Counted from the stretch's first letter, positions 6,911 through 14,852 are shown. The stretch: 57,386 nucleotides of DNA from Rhodopseudomonas sp. BR0M22 (GCF_010907035.1 NZ_QUMK01000033.1:1-57386); one strand, 5' to 3'. Notes: generated by a model not told the origin, from the sequence alone. Numbers and translations: made by a program.

Positions 6911-8446
6911 ATGTCGCGAATCCGGCCCGATGCGGGCTGCGAGGAGCGGGGCCGAGAGCGAGGTTCGGTGCAGACCACAGACAGACAGCCGGAGACGCAT
7001 GCTTGGCGGCGCGGCCTGGAGCCCAAGATCGGGCTGTCCGGCAAGCTTTTGCTGCTGACGATTCCGCTGATCCTGATCGCCGAAATCCTGATTTACGTGC
7101 CGTCGATCGCCAATTACCGGCTGAATCGGCTGAACGACCGCCTGGCGGCCGCCAATACGGCGGCGCTGGTGCTGGACGCTTCGCCCTCCGGGCGGGTGCC
7201 GGATTCGCTCGCCAAGCAGATTCTCGATTCGATCGAAGCGCGCGCGGTGGCAATCAAGATGGGCCAGCAGCGCCGGCTGCTCGCCAGTTCCGATCTGCCG
7301 ACCAAGGTCGATCACGTCGTCGACATGCGCCACGTCACGCCGTGGGGGGCGATCCTGGATTCCTTCGTGGTGATGCTGGAGAGCGGTAATCCGGCGATCC
7401 GCGTGATCGGTCCGGCCGAGGGCAATGCCGAATTCATCGAGGTGGTGATCGACGCCGCGCCGCTGCGCAACGCGATGTACCGGTTCTCGTCGAATCTGCT
7501 GCTGGTGTCGCTCACCATCACCAGTCTGACCACGGCGCTGATCTATCTGGCGCTGCACTTCCTGTTCGTGCGGCCGATGCGGCGGCTGACTGCCAATATG
7601 GTGAATTTCCGCCGCGATCCGGAAAGCCCGGCCTCGATCGTGGTGCCGGGGCCGCGCGGCGACGAGATCGGGCTGGCCGAGCGCGAACTCTCCGATATGC
7701 AGCGCGATCTGGTGTCGATGTTGCATCAGAAGAGCCGGCTCGCCGCGCTTGGCCTCGCAGTGTCCAAGATCAACCACGATCTGCGCAACCTGCTGGCGTC
7801 GTCGCAGCTTCTGTCCGACCAGCTCTCCAGCGTGCCGGACCCGCGGGTGCAAAGGTTCGCGCCGAAGCTGGTGCGCTCGCTGGAGCGGGCGATCGCGTTC
7901 TGCCAGTCGACGCTGTCCTATGGCCGGGCCCAGGAGGCGGCGCCGGACCGCCGCTCGATCCTGATCGAGCCCTTGGTCAACGACGTCCGCGAAACCGCCG
8001 GGCTCGCCGACGAGGCCGCGATCACCTGGGTCAGCGCGATCGAGCGCGGCCTCACCATCGATGCCGACCCCGACCAACTGTTCCGGGTGCTGCTCAATCT
8101 GGTGCGCAACGCCGCGCAGGCGCTGGAAATCCTGCCGCGCGGCGACGCCAATCCGCTGCAGATCCGCATCACCGGCCGCCGCGAAGGCTCGGTGACGGTG
8201 CTGGAGGTGTCCGACACCGGCCCCGGCGTGCCGCAGAAGGCGCGCGACCATCTGTTCGAGGCGTTCCACGGCTCGGTGCGGGCCGGTGGCTCGGGCCTCG
8301 GCCTCGCGATCGCCGCCGAGCTGGTGCGCGCTCATGGCGGCGAGATCAATCTGGTCGAGGGCACGATCGGCGCCACCTTCCGGATCTCGATTCCCGATCG
8401 CCCGGTCGATCTGCACAGCCTGCGCAACGAACGCGCCCGCGCCTGA
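6911..8446 (+). CDS. Orphan membrane sensor histidine kinase
   Basis: 511 residues from ATG 6911; an in-frame GTG at 6968 (before QTTDRQPE) is a plausible shorter start. Layout: helix LSGKLLLLTIPLILIAEILI (about 42-61), a periplasmic sensor region of about 140 residues, helix LLLVSLTITSLTTALIYLAL, a HAMP-like linker, a DHp segment with the phosphoacceptor in KINHDLRNLL (His289), and an ATPase domain with N-box LVRNAAQALE, G1 DTGPGVP and G2 GSGLGLAIA. It should autophosphorylate on His and pass phosphate to a response regulator, but no regulator gene is adjacent. The next features are a short hairpin and tRNA-Arg. Ligand unknown. Confidence 0.88.
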   Translation: MSRIRPDAGCEERGRERGSVQTTDRQPETHAWRRGLEPKIGLSGKLLLLTIPLILIAEILIYVPSIANYRLNRLNDRLAAANTAALVLDASPSGRVPDSLAKQILDSIEARAVAIKMGQQRRLLASSDLPTKVDHVVDMRHVTPWGAILDSFVVMLESGNPAIRVIGPAEGNAEFIEVVIDAAPLRNAMYRFSSNLLLVSLTITSLTTALIYLALHFLFVRPMRRLTANMVNFRRDPESPASIVVPGPRGDEIGLAERELSDMQRDLVSMLHQKSRLAALGLAVSKINHDLRNLLASSQLLSDQLSSVPDPRVQRFAPKLVRSLERAIAFCQSTLSYGRAQEAAPDRRSILIEPLVNDVRETAGLADEAAITWVSAIERGLTIDADPDQLFRVLLNLVRNAAQALEILPRGDANPLQIRITGRREGSVTVLEVSDTGPGVPQKARDHLFEAFHGSVRAGGSGLGLAIAAELVRAHGGEINLVEGTIGATFRISIPDRPVDLHSLRNERARA

Positions 8447-8457
8447 CCCAAGGCGCG
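8438..8457 (+). terminator. Weak hairpin at end of histidine kinase gene
   Basis: CGCGCC (8438-8443) and GGCGCG (8452-8457) form a 6-bp stem that spans the stop codon; only a short pyrimidine run (CCTCTT) follows. This is a weak intrinsic terminator at best. Confidence 0.3.
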
Positions 8458-8768
8458 GCCTCTTCGAACCCGGCCGCCGTACCGCGCGGAATCGTCCCCG
8501 TTGGGCCGAAAACCGGCGCCGCCGCGATCCGGCGCCGCCATTCCCGACGCTGCCGCGCACTGTGCGGCCTCACCCGGTGCCGATGCCGGCGGGTTTTCCC
8601 GGCCGGAATCGCCGCGCGGCGGGCGTCGTCGTCGATCCGTCAGAAAAGAGCATCCGCGGCGCTTGCCAATCCGGATCGGAGCCGCTAGCTATGGCGGCCT
8701 TCGCAGCGCTTCGCCGCTGCGGAACGCCAGCGGCTCCAGGCACCACGCCCCGCGAGCCCGCGGCAGAC
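8447..8768. other. Gene-free gap before tRNA-Arg
   Basis: 322 bp of high-GC sequence. Open frames on both strands look like GC-driven chance frames. The only supported element is a candidate sigma70 promoter at 8663-8691. Nothing else is seen. Confidence 0.5.
8663..8691 (+). promoter_or_regulatory. Candidate promoter of tRNA-Arg
   Basis: TTGCCA (8663-8668), 17-bp spacer, TAGCTA (8686-8691). Predicted start near 8698 would give a leader of about 70 nt ahead of the tRNA, which RNase P would remove. Confidence 0.35.
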
Positions 8769-8845
8769 GCGCCCGTAGCTCAGCTGGATAGAGCACCAGA
8801 CTACGAATCTGGGGGTCAGAGGTTCGAATCCTTTCGGGCGCGCCA
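8769..8845 (+). tRNA. tRNA-Arg (anticodon ACG)
   Basis: A 77-nt cloverleaf. The acceptor stem GCGCCCG pairs with CGGGCGC, followed by discriminator G and encoded CCA. The D arm has AGCTCAGCTGGATAGAGC, the anticodon stem-loop is CCAGA-CTACGAA-TCTGG with ACG, and the T loop is GTTCGAAT. It reads CGU/CGC/CGA after A34 modification to inosine. It marks the left border of the accessory fic/hipBA region, a common insertion locus, but I could not find a duplicated 3' end that would serve as attR. Confidence 0.97.
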
Positions 8846-9066
8846 TCAATTCGCTGATTGCCATCTGCACTCCGCAATAGTTACGACCCCACGCGCTGAG
8901 CTGGGCAGGGACTCTCTGCGTCAGAACGTCGTAACGACGGCGCTTGGCGGTAAAAGCCTTCGTCACCTCTCGTCTTTTCAGAGATTTTTGCCTGTTGACC
9001 CGCCGAGGGGGGGAGGTCTGTTTGAGAGCTACGCGGTCTTTTACCGGTCAGTGAGGGTGGCTTCGC

Positions 9067-9127
9067 TATTTAAGGGAACTTACCTTAGTCCCTTCTTTAT
9101 TTAAGCCAAGCGGCAATTGTTTAAATA
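9067..9127 (+). promoter_or_regulatory. Putative fic operator array
   Basis: TATTTAAG occurs at 9067-9074 and 9098-9105 (31-bp period, about three helical turns). An inverted TTAAATA lies at 9121-9127. Between the first two, AAGGGA (9073-9078) and TCCCTT (9089-9094) form an inverted repeat. The last copy overlaps the -35 side of the fic promoter. Because Fic carries a C-terminal winged helix, autoregulation is a reasonable inference. Confidence 0.5.
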
Positions 9128-9145
9128 ACGATCCGGCCGCATAAT
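9117..9145 (+). promoter_or_regulatory. Candidate fic promoter, possibly leaderless
   Basis: TTGTTT (9117-9122), 17-bp spacer, CATAAT (9140-9145). The predicted start falls at about 9152, which is the A of the ATG, so the mRNA could be leaderless; a GGGGG tract at 9147-9151 would otherwise act as a poorly spaced ribosome site. Confidence 0.42.
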
Positions 9146-9151
9146 GGGGGC

Positions 9152-10333
9152 ATGTCAGAATCAGCCCCCAATCCTCGGCTGGGCCGCTTTGTCGAGACGC
9201 CCGTTGCCGGCGAAATCGTGCGCGCCTTCGTGCCGCCCTCATTGCCGCCAGAGCCTGCTATCGACGTACTGGCTCTGCTGGAAAAGCTGGGGCTGGCGGA
9301 ACGTGCTCTCGGGCGGTTGGACGGTGTCACAATGCTGCTGCCGCGGCAGGAGCTGTTCCTCTATATGTATGTGAGGAAGGAAGCGGTCCTTTCGTCCCAG
9401 ATCGAGGGGACGCAGTCGACCCTATCGGATCTGCTCCGATTCGAGACCGAGGCGCAGGCGGGCCAGCCGATCGACGACGTTCGTGAAGTCTCGAACTACG
9501 TCGATGCCATGATGTATGGGCTGGAACGGCTGGAGGAATTGCCGCTCTCGTTGCGCCTGATCCGTGAGATGCACGCACGACTGTTGCAGAGCGGGCGTGG
9601 CGGCACGAAGAATCCAGGCGAATTCCGGCGGTCGCAGAACTGGATCGGTGGTACGCGCCCGGGCAACGCGCTTTTCGTGCCGCCGCCGCCAACCGAGATG
9701 GACGCCTGTCTCGATGCACTCGAGCGTTTCATGCACGAGGAGGGATCACGTCTGCCCGCCCTCATCAAGGCCGGGTTGCTGCATGTCCAGTTTGAGACCA
9801 TCCACCCATTCCTCGATGGCAATGGCAGGATCGGCCGCCTGCTGATTACCTTGTACCTGTGCGTCAATGACGTGCTGCGTAAGCCGCTGCTGTATTTGAG
9901 CCTCTATCTGAAATCGCATCGTGCCGAATATTATCGTCTGCTCCAGGAGGTGCGTGAGCACGGGGCCTGGGAAGCGTGGCTGGACTTCTTCCTCACTGGC
10001 GTTGCGGACACGGCCAATCAGGCCTTCGATGCTGCTACCCGCATCGTCGATCTGTTCAAGGAAGACCGCGAACGGATTGCGACGGAGAGTGATCGGGCCG
10101 GCTCCGCGCTGCGTATCCATGATCTGTTTCAGCAAACCCCCTACCTGACGGCCAACCGGCTCGTTCAGAAGACCGGTCTCTCCGCCCCCACGGTCAATGC
10201 CTCACTCGCCGATCTGGAGCGAGCCGGCATCGTCGAGGAAATCACTGGGCGCAAACGAGGTCGCGTATTTAGTTATAGGCGGTATCTTGCCATCCTGAGC
10301 GAGGGAACCGATCCGCTCCCCACCACGGTCTGA
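9152..10333 (+). CDS. Fic/DOC-family AMPylase with winged-helix C-terminus
   Basis: 393 residues. A Fic_N-type helical N-terminus carries the class II inhibitory motif SSQIEG (residues 81-86, fitting [ST]xxxE[GN]). The Fic core has the active-site motif HPFLDGNGRIGR (218-229; consensus HPFxxGNGRxxR with catalytic His218). A C-terminal winged helix (TANRLVQKTGLSAPTVNASL ... GRVFSYRRYL) could bind DNA. Such proteins transfer AMP to target hydroxyls and are restrained by their own inhibitory helix. Codon use is less GC-biased than in neighbouring housekeeping genes. It converges with hipA 108 bp downstream. Its target and physiological role are unknown. Confidence 0.92.
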   Translation: MSESAPNPRLGRFVETPVAGEIVRAFVPPSLPPEPAIDVLALLEKLGLAERALGRLDGVTMLLPRQELFLYMYVRKEAVLSSQIEGTQSTLSDLLRFETEAQAGQPIDDVREVSNYVDAMMYGLERLEELPLSLRLIREMHARLLQSGRGGTKNPGEFRRSQNWIGGTRPGNALFVPPPPTEMDACLDALERFMHEEGSRLPALIKAGLLHVQFETIHPFLDGNGRIGRLLITLYLCVNDVLRKPLLYLSLYLKSHRAEYYRLLQEVREHGAWEAWLDFFLTGVADTANQAFDAATRIVDLFKEDRERIATESDRAGSALRIHDLFQQTPYLTANRLVQKTGLSAPTVNASLADLERAGIVEEITGRKRGRVFSYRRYLAILSEGTDPLPTTV

Positions 10334-10441
10334 AGACAAACTCGATATGCTCTGTTTTGGACGTTATGCGCGATGCGACACGCGAGACAGCGAAGCCGCA
10401 TGATAGGCAAGCCGCCATCGATCTCGTGACGGCAGCGGAAT

Positions 10442-11686
10442 CTACGGATTCAGTATGGACGCCATCTCATCGATGTGCGCATCGATCCGCGCGAGGATCG
10501 GTGTTGGGACAACGTCGCGTTCCGGCAGGGTCGACCATTTGTCGTGCGCGGCGGCTGCGGTTTCGGCCACGGCTGTGAGCACGGCTCCTTCCGGGAGGCG
10601 GCTGCGGTTTGCGAAATTGCGCCAGCGGTCCGGTGTTAGCGCCTTGAACGATTTTTCGCCGGCGAGACTGAGCGCCAGCGCGTCTTTCGGCAGATAGGGG
10701 ATGGTCGAAAGTACGTCGTATAGCGGTGACAGTTCGGGCGTCTGGCCGTCCCCGGGATAGAGTAGAGACCAATTCTTCAGGTGCATGTCGCCGTTGCCGG
10801 TGATCGCGACCAATGCGAGGCGGCGAACGAATTCCATCGCGGAATCCAGCGAGACGCCGCTGCTCAGCGCCGCAGCGATGTTGTGATAAGCGGCGCCTAT
10901 GTATTTCTCCGACGGATAGCGGCCGAACACCTGCGCGAAGTCTTCCATATGCACGCGTGTGCCGTCAGTGCCGCGGTCGAAGCGGCGGACGAGCAGGACC
11001 TTCCCGGTAGACATGGTGTTGAACTCTTCCGGGATGCCGGCGAACTCGGTCTTTTCGACGAGTTCGCGCGCCGGCACGGCCATCCCGAGCGCATCGGCCA
11101 GCGCCAGGATCGCAAACTCGTTTTCGGAAACTCCAATGTGTGTGAGCGAGGGAAACTTCGCGATGTGTTGCCCTTGCGAGTCGTCGACGGCGAGCGTGAT
11201 CCCCCCGCCCTTTCCGGTGTTCTTCATCACCGAGAGCTTCATCTGAACGCCGGCGAGCGAGAAGCGCGCTCTGTTCGCTCCCGCAAGCTCTGGATCGGCC
11301 GCTAAAGCAGGGCTGTCGCTCGGCAGCGCTCGCACCGCTCCTGGCAGGTCGGTACCGAGCGCGGCCAGAAGATCGAAGTCGTTTCCCGGCCTCACCGACG
11401 CGGCATGATGCCGTTCCATCGCCTCGCGTAGCTTTTCTTCGGGCAGCAGGTTCGCAAAGAACGGTGGCAAGGCTCCGCGCACCGGCTTGGCGTCCCGCCG
11501 AAGGCCGCCGTCCGCCGAGCGCAGCGATAGGCTGAGGACCGGCGGATCGTTCATGCTGCGATACGCCGCCGAAAGGTTGAACGCGTGGTAATCGCCCGGC
11601 GTGCGGACGAGGGTGCCGACCAGAAGGTCGTTCAACCAGATGTCGAGCGACTGAATTCGTTCGGTGGCGAAGGCGACGCGCTTCAT
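10442..11686 (-). CDS. hipA: HipA-family serine/threonine kinase toxin
   Basis: 414 residues. N-subdomain WLNDLLVGTLVRTPGDYHAF is followed by LPPFFANLLPEEKLRE and the HipA signature RFSLAGVQMKLSV (nucleotide loop and autophosphorylation region). Catalytic-loop NGDMHLKNWSLLY supplies the catalytic Asp and metal-binding Asn. LSPLYDVLSTIPY supplies the DFG-like Asp. E. coli HipA phosphorylates glutamyl-tRNA synthetase GltX and causes dormancy; the target here is inferred only by family. The start overlaps the hipB stop by 4 bp (ATGA). Convergent with fic. Confidence 0.92.
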   Translation of the reverse strand: MKRVAFATERIQSLDIWLNDLLVGTLVRTPGDYHAFNLSAAYRSMNDPPVLSLSLRSADGGLRRDAKPVRGALPPFFANLLPEEKLREAMERHHAASVRPGNDFDLLAALGTDLPGAVRALPSDSPALAADPELAGANRARFSLAGVQMKLSVMKNTGKGGGITLAVDDSQGQHIAKFPSLTHIGVSENEFAILALADALGMAVPARELVEKTEFAGIPEEFNTMSTGKVLLVRRFDRGTDGTRVHMEDFAQVFGRYPSEKYIGAAYHNIAAALSSGVSLDSAMEFVRRLALVAITGNGDMHLKNWSLLYPGDGQTPELSPLYDVLSTIPYLPKDALALSLAGEKSFKALTPDRWRNFANRSRLPEGAVLTAVAETAAAAHDKWSTLPERDVVPTPILARIDAHIDEMASILNP

Positions 11687-11997
11687 AGTGATGCCTCGTC
11701 CTCGATGTCGGAGGTGAAGGCGGGGCGATCGTCATCGTCGTCGCCGGGCTGCAGCATCGATTGCACGGCGGGTACCATCGCCTGCGGGATCAGCATCATC
11801 TCGAGGCCCAGGGCGCGTGCGATGTTGACGAGGCTGGTGGCGCGCGCTGCGGCGACACCGGTCTCGATGTCGCGATAGCGCGGGCGGCTGATACCGGCCC
11901 GAGCGGCGATCTCCTCCTGCGACAGGCCAGCGGCCAGCCGGGCGCTACGAAGGCGCTCGCCCAACTCCTTGAGCAATGGCGATGGTGTCGATGTCAT
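11683..11997 (-). CDS. hipB: HipB-family antitoxin and repressor (XRE helix-turn-helix)
   Basis: 104 residues from MTSTPSPLLKELGERLRSAR. The Cro/CI-type helix-turn-helix is GLSQEEIAARAGISRPRYRD, then EMMLIPQAMVPAV and an acidic tail rich in Asp/Glu (DDDDDRPAFTSDIEDEASL). By family it binds HipA and represses the hipBA promoter. The ATG at 11997 is preferred to an upstream codon at 12015 because the upstream part contains operator DNA. Overlapping inverted repeats lie immediately upstream. Confidence 0.9.
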   Translation of the reverse strand: MTSTPSPLLKELGERLRSARLAAGLSQEEIAARAGISRPRYRDIETGVAAARATSLVNIARALGLEMMLIPQAMVPAVQSMLQPGDDDDDRPAFTSDIEDEASL

Positions 11998-12003
11998 GAT
12001 CTG

Positions 12004-12106
12004 TTTACGGATCAAAATGGACTCGATTGATCCTTAAACGGATCATTGCGGCAAATCAAGAAAGATCTGTTTGCAGATCATTTTGCACAGAAATGATCTG
12101 CAAACA
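12004..12106 (-). promoter_or_regulatory. hipBA operator array
   Basis: Three nested inverted repeats. O1: TTTACGGATCAA (12004-12015) with TTGATCCTTAAA (12027-12038). O2: TGATCC-N6-GGATCA (12028-12045). O3: TGTTTGCAGATCATTT (12068-12083) and its exact complement AAATGATCTGCAAACA (12091-12106), a 16-bp perfect repeat with 7-bp spacer. GATC flanked by GG/CC or TG/CA half sites recalls the TATCC-N8-GGATA boxes of E. coli HipB. The predicted hipBA promoter lies inside O2. Confidence 0.75.
12031..12059 (-). promoter_or_regulatory. Candidate hipBA promoter
   Basis: On the minus strand TTGATT (12054-12059), 17 bp, TAAGGA (12031-12036). It is covered by operator O2, as expected for an autorepressed toxin-antitoxin promoter. 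Confidence 0.42.
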
Positions 12107-12222
12107 TATCGTCATCGTCCAGACGGCGGCGCTCCCGTCGGACCACGGAATTGGCGCTTCCCTCCCGTCCCGCGTCCATCGCTTCCCTCCCGCCCCGGCG
12201 GAACGGTTCGTCCGGGCCTCGC

Positions 12223-12251
12223 TTGCCGGCTTGGTCGAACTTGGCTTAATT
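12223..12251 (+). promoter_or_regulatory. Candidate hupUV promoter (sigma70-like)
   Basis: TTGCCG (12223-12228), 17-bp spacer, TTAATT (12246-12251), predicted start about 12258. GGGAGG at 12278-12283 is a well-placed ribosome site for the ATG at 12292. No GG-N10-GC sigma54 element is seen here, which fits low constitutive expression of the sensor. Confidence 0.45.
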
Positions 12252-12291
12252 CGGGAAACGGGTCGGGGACGTTCAGCGGGAGGCTTCGAGC

Positions 12292-13293
12292 ATGCAGCCG
12301 TTCAATGTGCTGTGGCTGCAGGGCGGGAGTTGTGGCGGGTGCACGATGGCGGCGCTCGATAACGGCACCTCCGGCTGGTTCGCCGAGCTGGCGCGGTTCG
12401 GCATCGATCTGCTGTGGCATCCGTCGCTGAGCGAGGCGACCGCGGACGAGGTGGTCGAGATCTTCGATCGGATCGTGGCCGGCACCCAGCGGCTCGACGC
12501 GCTGGTGCTCGAAGGCTCGGTGCTGCGCGGGCCAAACGGCACCGGCCGGTTCAACATGCTCGGCGGCACCGGCCGCTCGATGCTGCATTGGGTGACGACG
12601 CTGGCGCCGCGCGCCGATTATGTGGTCGCCGCCGGCAGTTGCGCGGCGTTCGGCGGCGTGCCGATGGCCGGGACCAATCCCACCGACGCCAGCGGGCTGC
12701 AATATGCGGGGGCCGAGGCCGGCGGCGCGCTCGGCGCCGGGTTCCGGTCGCGCGCCGGCCTGCCGGTGATCAACATCGCCGGCTGCGCACCGCATCCGGG
12801 GTGGATCTCGGAGACGCTGGCGGCGCTGGCGCTCGGCGGCGTCGACGGCGCCGCGCTCGACGATTTCGGCCGGCCGCGGTTCTATGCCGATCACCTCGCC
12901 CATCACGGCTGCGCTCGCAACGAGTATTACGAATTCAAGGCCAGCGCCGAGGAGCTGTCGCAGCAGGGCTGCATGATGGAGCATCTCGGCTGCAAGGCGA
13001 CCCAGGCGGTCGGCGACTGCAACCAGCGCGGCTGGAACGGCAACGGCTCCTGCACCAGCGGTGGCATGGCCTGCATCGCCTGCACCTCGCCCGGCTTCGA
13101 GAGCGCGCAGAACTTCCTGGAGACCGCCAAGCTCGGCGGGATTCCGGTCGGGCTGCCGCTCGACATGCCGAAGGCGTGGTTCGTGGCGCTGGCGGCGCTG
13201 TCGAAATCGGCGACGCCGAAGCGGGTGCGCGCCAACGCCACCTCCGACCACGTTATCGTGCCGCCGCGCACCGACGGCGGACGCCGCAAATGA
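12292..13293 (+). CDS. hupU: Regulatory [NiFe]-hydrogenase small subunit (H2 sensor)
   Basis: 333 residues. It starts MQPFNVLWLQGGSCGGCTMA with no Tat signal, unlike HupS, so it is cytoplasmic. Cys14 and Cys17 in CGGC begin the proximal cluster ligands; later Cys/His motifs (GSCAAFGG, GCAPHPG, CARNEYYEF, GCMMEHLGC, ACIACTSPGF) supply three Fe-S clusters. With HupV it forms the H2 sensor (HupUV/HoxBC) that signals to the HoxJ kinase. The stop overlaps the hupV start by ATGA. Confidence 0.95.
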   Translation: MQPFNVLWLQGGSCGGCTMAALDNGTSGWFAELARFGIDLLWHPSLSEATADEVVEIFDRIVAGTQRLDALVLEGSVLRGPNGTGRFNMLGGTGRSMLHWVTTLAPRADYVVAAGSCAAFGGVPMAGTNPTDASGLQYAGAEAGGALGAGFRSRAGLPVINIAGCAPHPGWISETLAALALGGVDGAALDDFGRPRFYADHLAHHGCARNEYYEFKASAEELSQQGCMMEHLGCKATQAVGDCNQRGWNGNGSCTSGGMACIACTSPGFESAQNFLETAKLGGIPVGLPLDMPKAWFVALAALSKSATPKRVRANATSDHVIVPPRTDGGRRK

Positions 13294-14735
13294 CACGGCG
13301 CGTCACGGTCGGGCCGTTCAACCGCGTCGAGGGCGATCTCGAAGTCCGGCTCGACATCGATGACGGCGTGGTGAGTTCGGCGGAAGTCACCGCGCCGCTG
13401 TATCGCGGCTTCGAGCAGATTTTGCGCGGCCGTCCCACCCTGGATGCGCTGACGCTGGCGCCGCGGATCTGCGGCATCTGCTCGGTGTCGCAGTCGCTCG
13501 CCGCGGTCGCGGCGCTGCGCGCCGCCGAGGGCATTCACGCGGCGGAGAACGGCGTATTGGCGGCCAATCTGTGCCATGCCGCCGAAAACATCGCCGATCA
13601 TCTGACCCACTTCTATCTGTTCTTCATGCCCGACTGCGCCCGCGACGCTTACGCGGCGCGGCCCTGGCACGGCGAGATCGCAGGCCGGTTCAAGGCGGTG
13701 CGCGGCAGCGCCGCGCAGGCGATGCTGCCGGCGCGGGCGCGGCTGCTGCAGATCATGGGGCTGCTCGCCGGCAAATGGCCGCACTCGCTGGCGTTCCAGC
13801 CCGGCGGCACCACCCGCGCGATCGATCTTGGCGAGCGGGTGCAACTGTTCTCGATCATCGGCGACGTCCGCGACTTTCTCGAGCGCGACGTGTTCGCCGA
13901 CAATCTCGACAATGTGCTGGCACTCGACAGCGCCGCGGCGCTGGACAGTTGGCGCGAGGGGCGTGGCGGCGATTTCGCCCGTTTCCTCGGTGTCGCCGAC
14001 GATCTGGCGCTGGACCGGCTCGGCCGCATCGCGCTGCCGTTGATGAGCTATGGTGCCTATCACGAGGAAGCGGCGTCGTTGTTCGCACGCGGCGTGTTCG
14101 ATCCGGTGGAGGGGCGCGTCGCCGCGCTCGATCCGGAGGCGATTTCCGAAGATGTCGCCCATGCCTGGATGCGCGACACCGCGCTGCGGCCGGCGGAGGC
14201 CGACACCGAGCCGGATGCCGACAAGCCGGCGGGCTATAGCTGGTGCAAGGCGCCGCGTTATGCGGGCGGCCCGGTCGAGGTCGGCGCGCTGGCGCGGCAG
14301 GCGGTCCATGGCGATGCGTTGATCCGCGATCTCGTCGCGCGCACCGGACCGAACGTCACCAACCGGGTGATCGCGCGGCTGCTCGAGACGGCCAAGATCG
14401 TATGCGCGATGCAAGGCTGGGCGCGCCGGCTCGATCTGCGCGCGCCGTTTCTGCAGCGCGCCGAGCGGCGCGGCGAAGGCGCCGGCGTCGGCCTGATCGA
14501 AGCCGCGCGCGGCAGCCTCGGCCATTGGATCGATCTGTCGGGCGACAAGATCCGCCGCTATCAGATCGTCGCGCCGACCACCTGGAATTTCTCGCCGCGC
14601 GATCAGGGCGGCGTCGCCGGTCCGCTCGAACAGGCGCTCGCGGGCACCGAGGTCGGCGACGAAGGTGCCAAGTCTGTCGCGGTGCAGCACGTCGTGCGCT
14701 CGTTCGATCCCTGCATGGTGTGCACCGCACACTAA
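13290..14735 (+). CDS. hupV: Regulatory [NiFe]-hydrogenase large subunit (H2 sensor), intact
   Basis: 481 residues. The active-site Cys pairs are CGIC (Cys61, Cys64) and DPCMVCTAH (Cys475, Cys478). The protein ends exactly at His481, so there is no C-terminal tail to cleave. This is a hallmark of sensor hydrogenases, which do not need a HupD-type protease. SVSQ replaces the usual TGTH after the first Cys pair, altering the gas-channel/active-site neighbourhood as in other sensory enzymes. The frame is uninterrupted. The published CGA009 strain is reported to carry a small hupV deletion, so this copy should allow H2 sensing. The start comes from the 4-bp overlap with hupU. Confidence 0.95.
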   Translation: MTRRVTVGPFNRVEGDLEVRLDIDDGVVSSAEVTAPLYRGFEQILRGRPTLDALTLAPRICGICSVSQSLAAVAALRAAEGIHAAENGVLAANLCHAAENIADHLTHFYLFFMPDCARDAYAARPWHGEIAGRFKAVRGSAAQAMLPARARLLQIMGLLAGKWPHSLAFQPGGTTRAIDLGERVQLFSIIGDVRDFLERDVFADNLDNVLALDSAAALDSWREGRGGDFARFLGVADDLALDRLGRIALPLMSYGAYHEEAASLFARGVFDPVEGRVAALDPEAISEDVAHAWMRDTALRPAEADTEPDADKPAGYSWCKAPRYAGGPVEVGALARQAVHGDALIRDLVARTGPNVTNRVIARLLETAKIVCAMQGWARRLDLRAPFLQRAERRGEGAGVGLIEAARGSLGHWIDLSGDKIRRYQIVAPTTWNFSPRDQGGVAGPLEQALAGTEVGDEGAKSVAVQHVVRSFDPCMVCTAH

Positions 14736-14766
14736 GGCCGATCGCGCGCATCGCCTGCGGTCACGC

Positions 14767-14794
14767 GCTTATCAGCATCGCAACCGGCTTATCA
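14767..14794 (+). promoter_or_regulatory. Direct repeat, candidate HoxA enhancer of hupS
   Basis: GCTTATCA at 14767-14774 and 14787-14794, spaced exactly 20 bp (two helical turns), about 130-150 bp upstream of the predicted hupS start. This position suits an NtrC-type activator. Binding by HoxA is inference. Confidence 0.42.
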
Positions 14795-14852
14795 CCTGCG
14801 GCGCCCCGCGCGTGGATCGCGTGGCGCGCGAACTTCGTATCTTTACCGGCGC

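Larger units (their letters stand above)
8846..9151. other. Low-GC region between tRNA-Arg and fic
   Basis: 306 bp, clearly richer in A+T than its surroundings, especially 8990-9145. It contains the repeated TATTTAAG operator-like elements and the fic promoter (listed separately). No protein gene is supported. Confidence 0.6.

Noticed and set aside
8685-8966. Protein-coding frame on the minus strand across tRNA-Arg
   Set aside because: It is the familiar spurious reading of a tRNA gene; the cloverleaf is complete.
12120-12260. Right-hand att copy of the tRNA-Arg 3' end
   Set aside because: Only a few bases (GGTTCG) resemble the tRNA T-loop; no continuous duplication, so an integrase-type island boundary is not supported.
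12414-13289. Open frame in the hupV frame running through hupU, suggesting a fused or longer HupV
   Set aside because: It lies out of frame under hupU and lacks family sequence; the ATG at 13290 gives the standard HupV N-terminus and the ATGA overlap.
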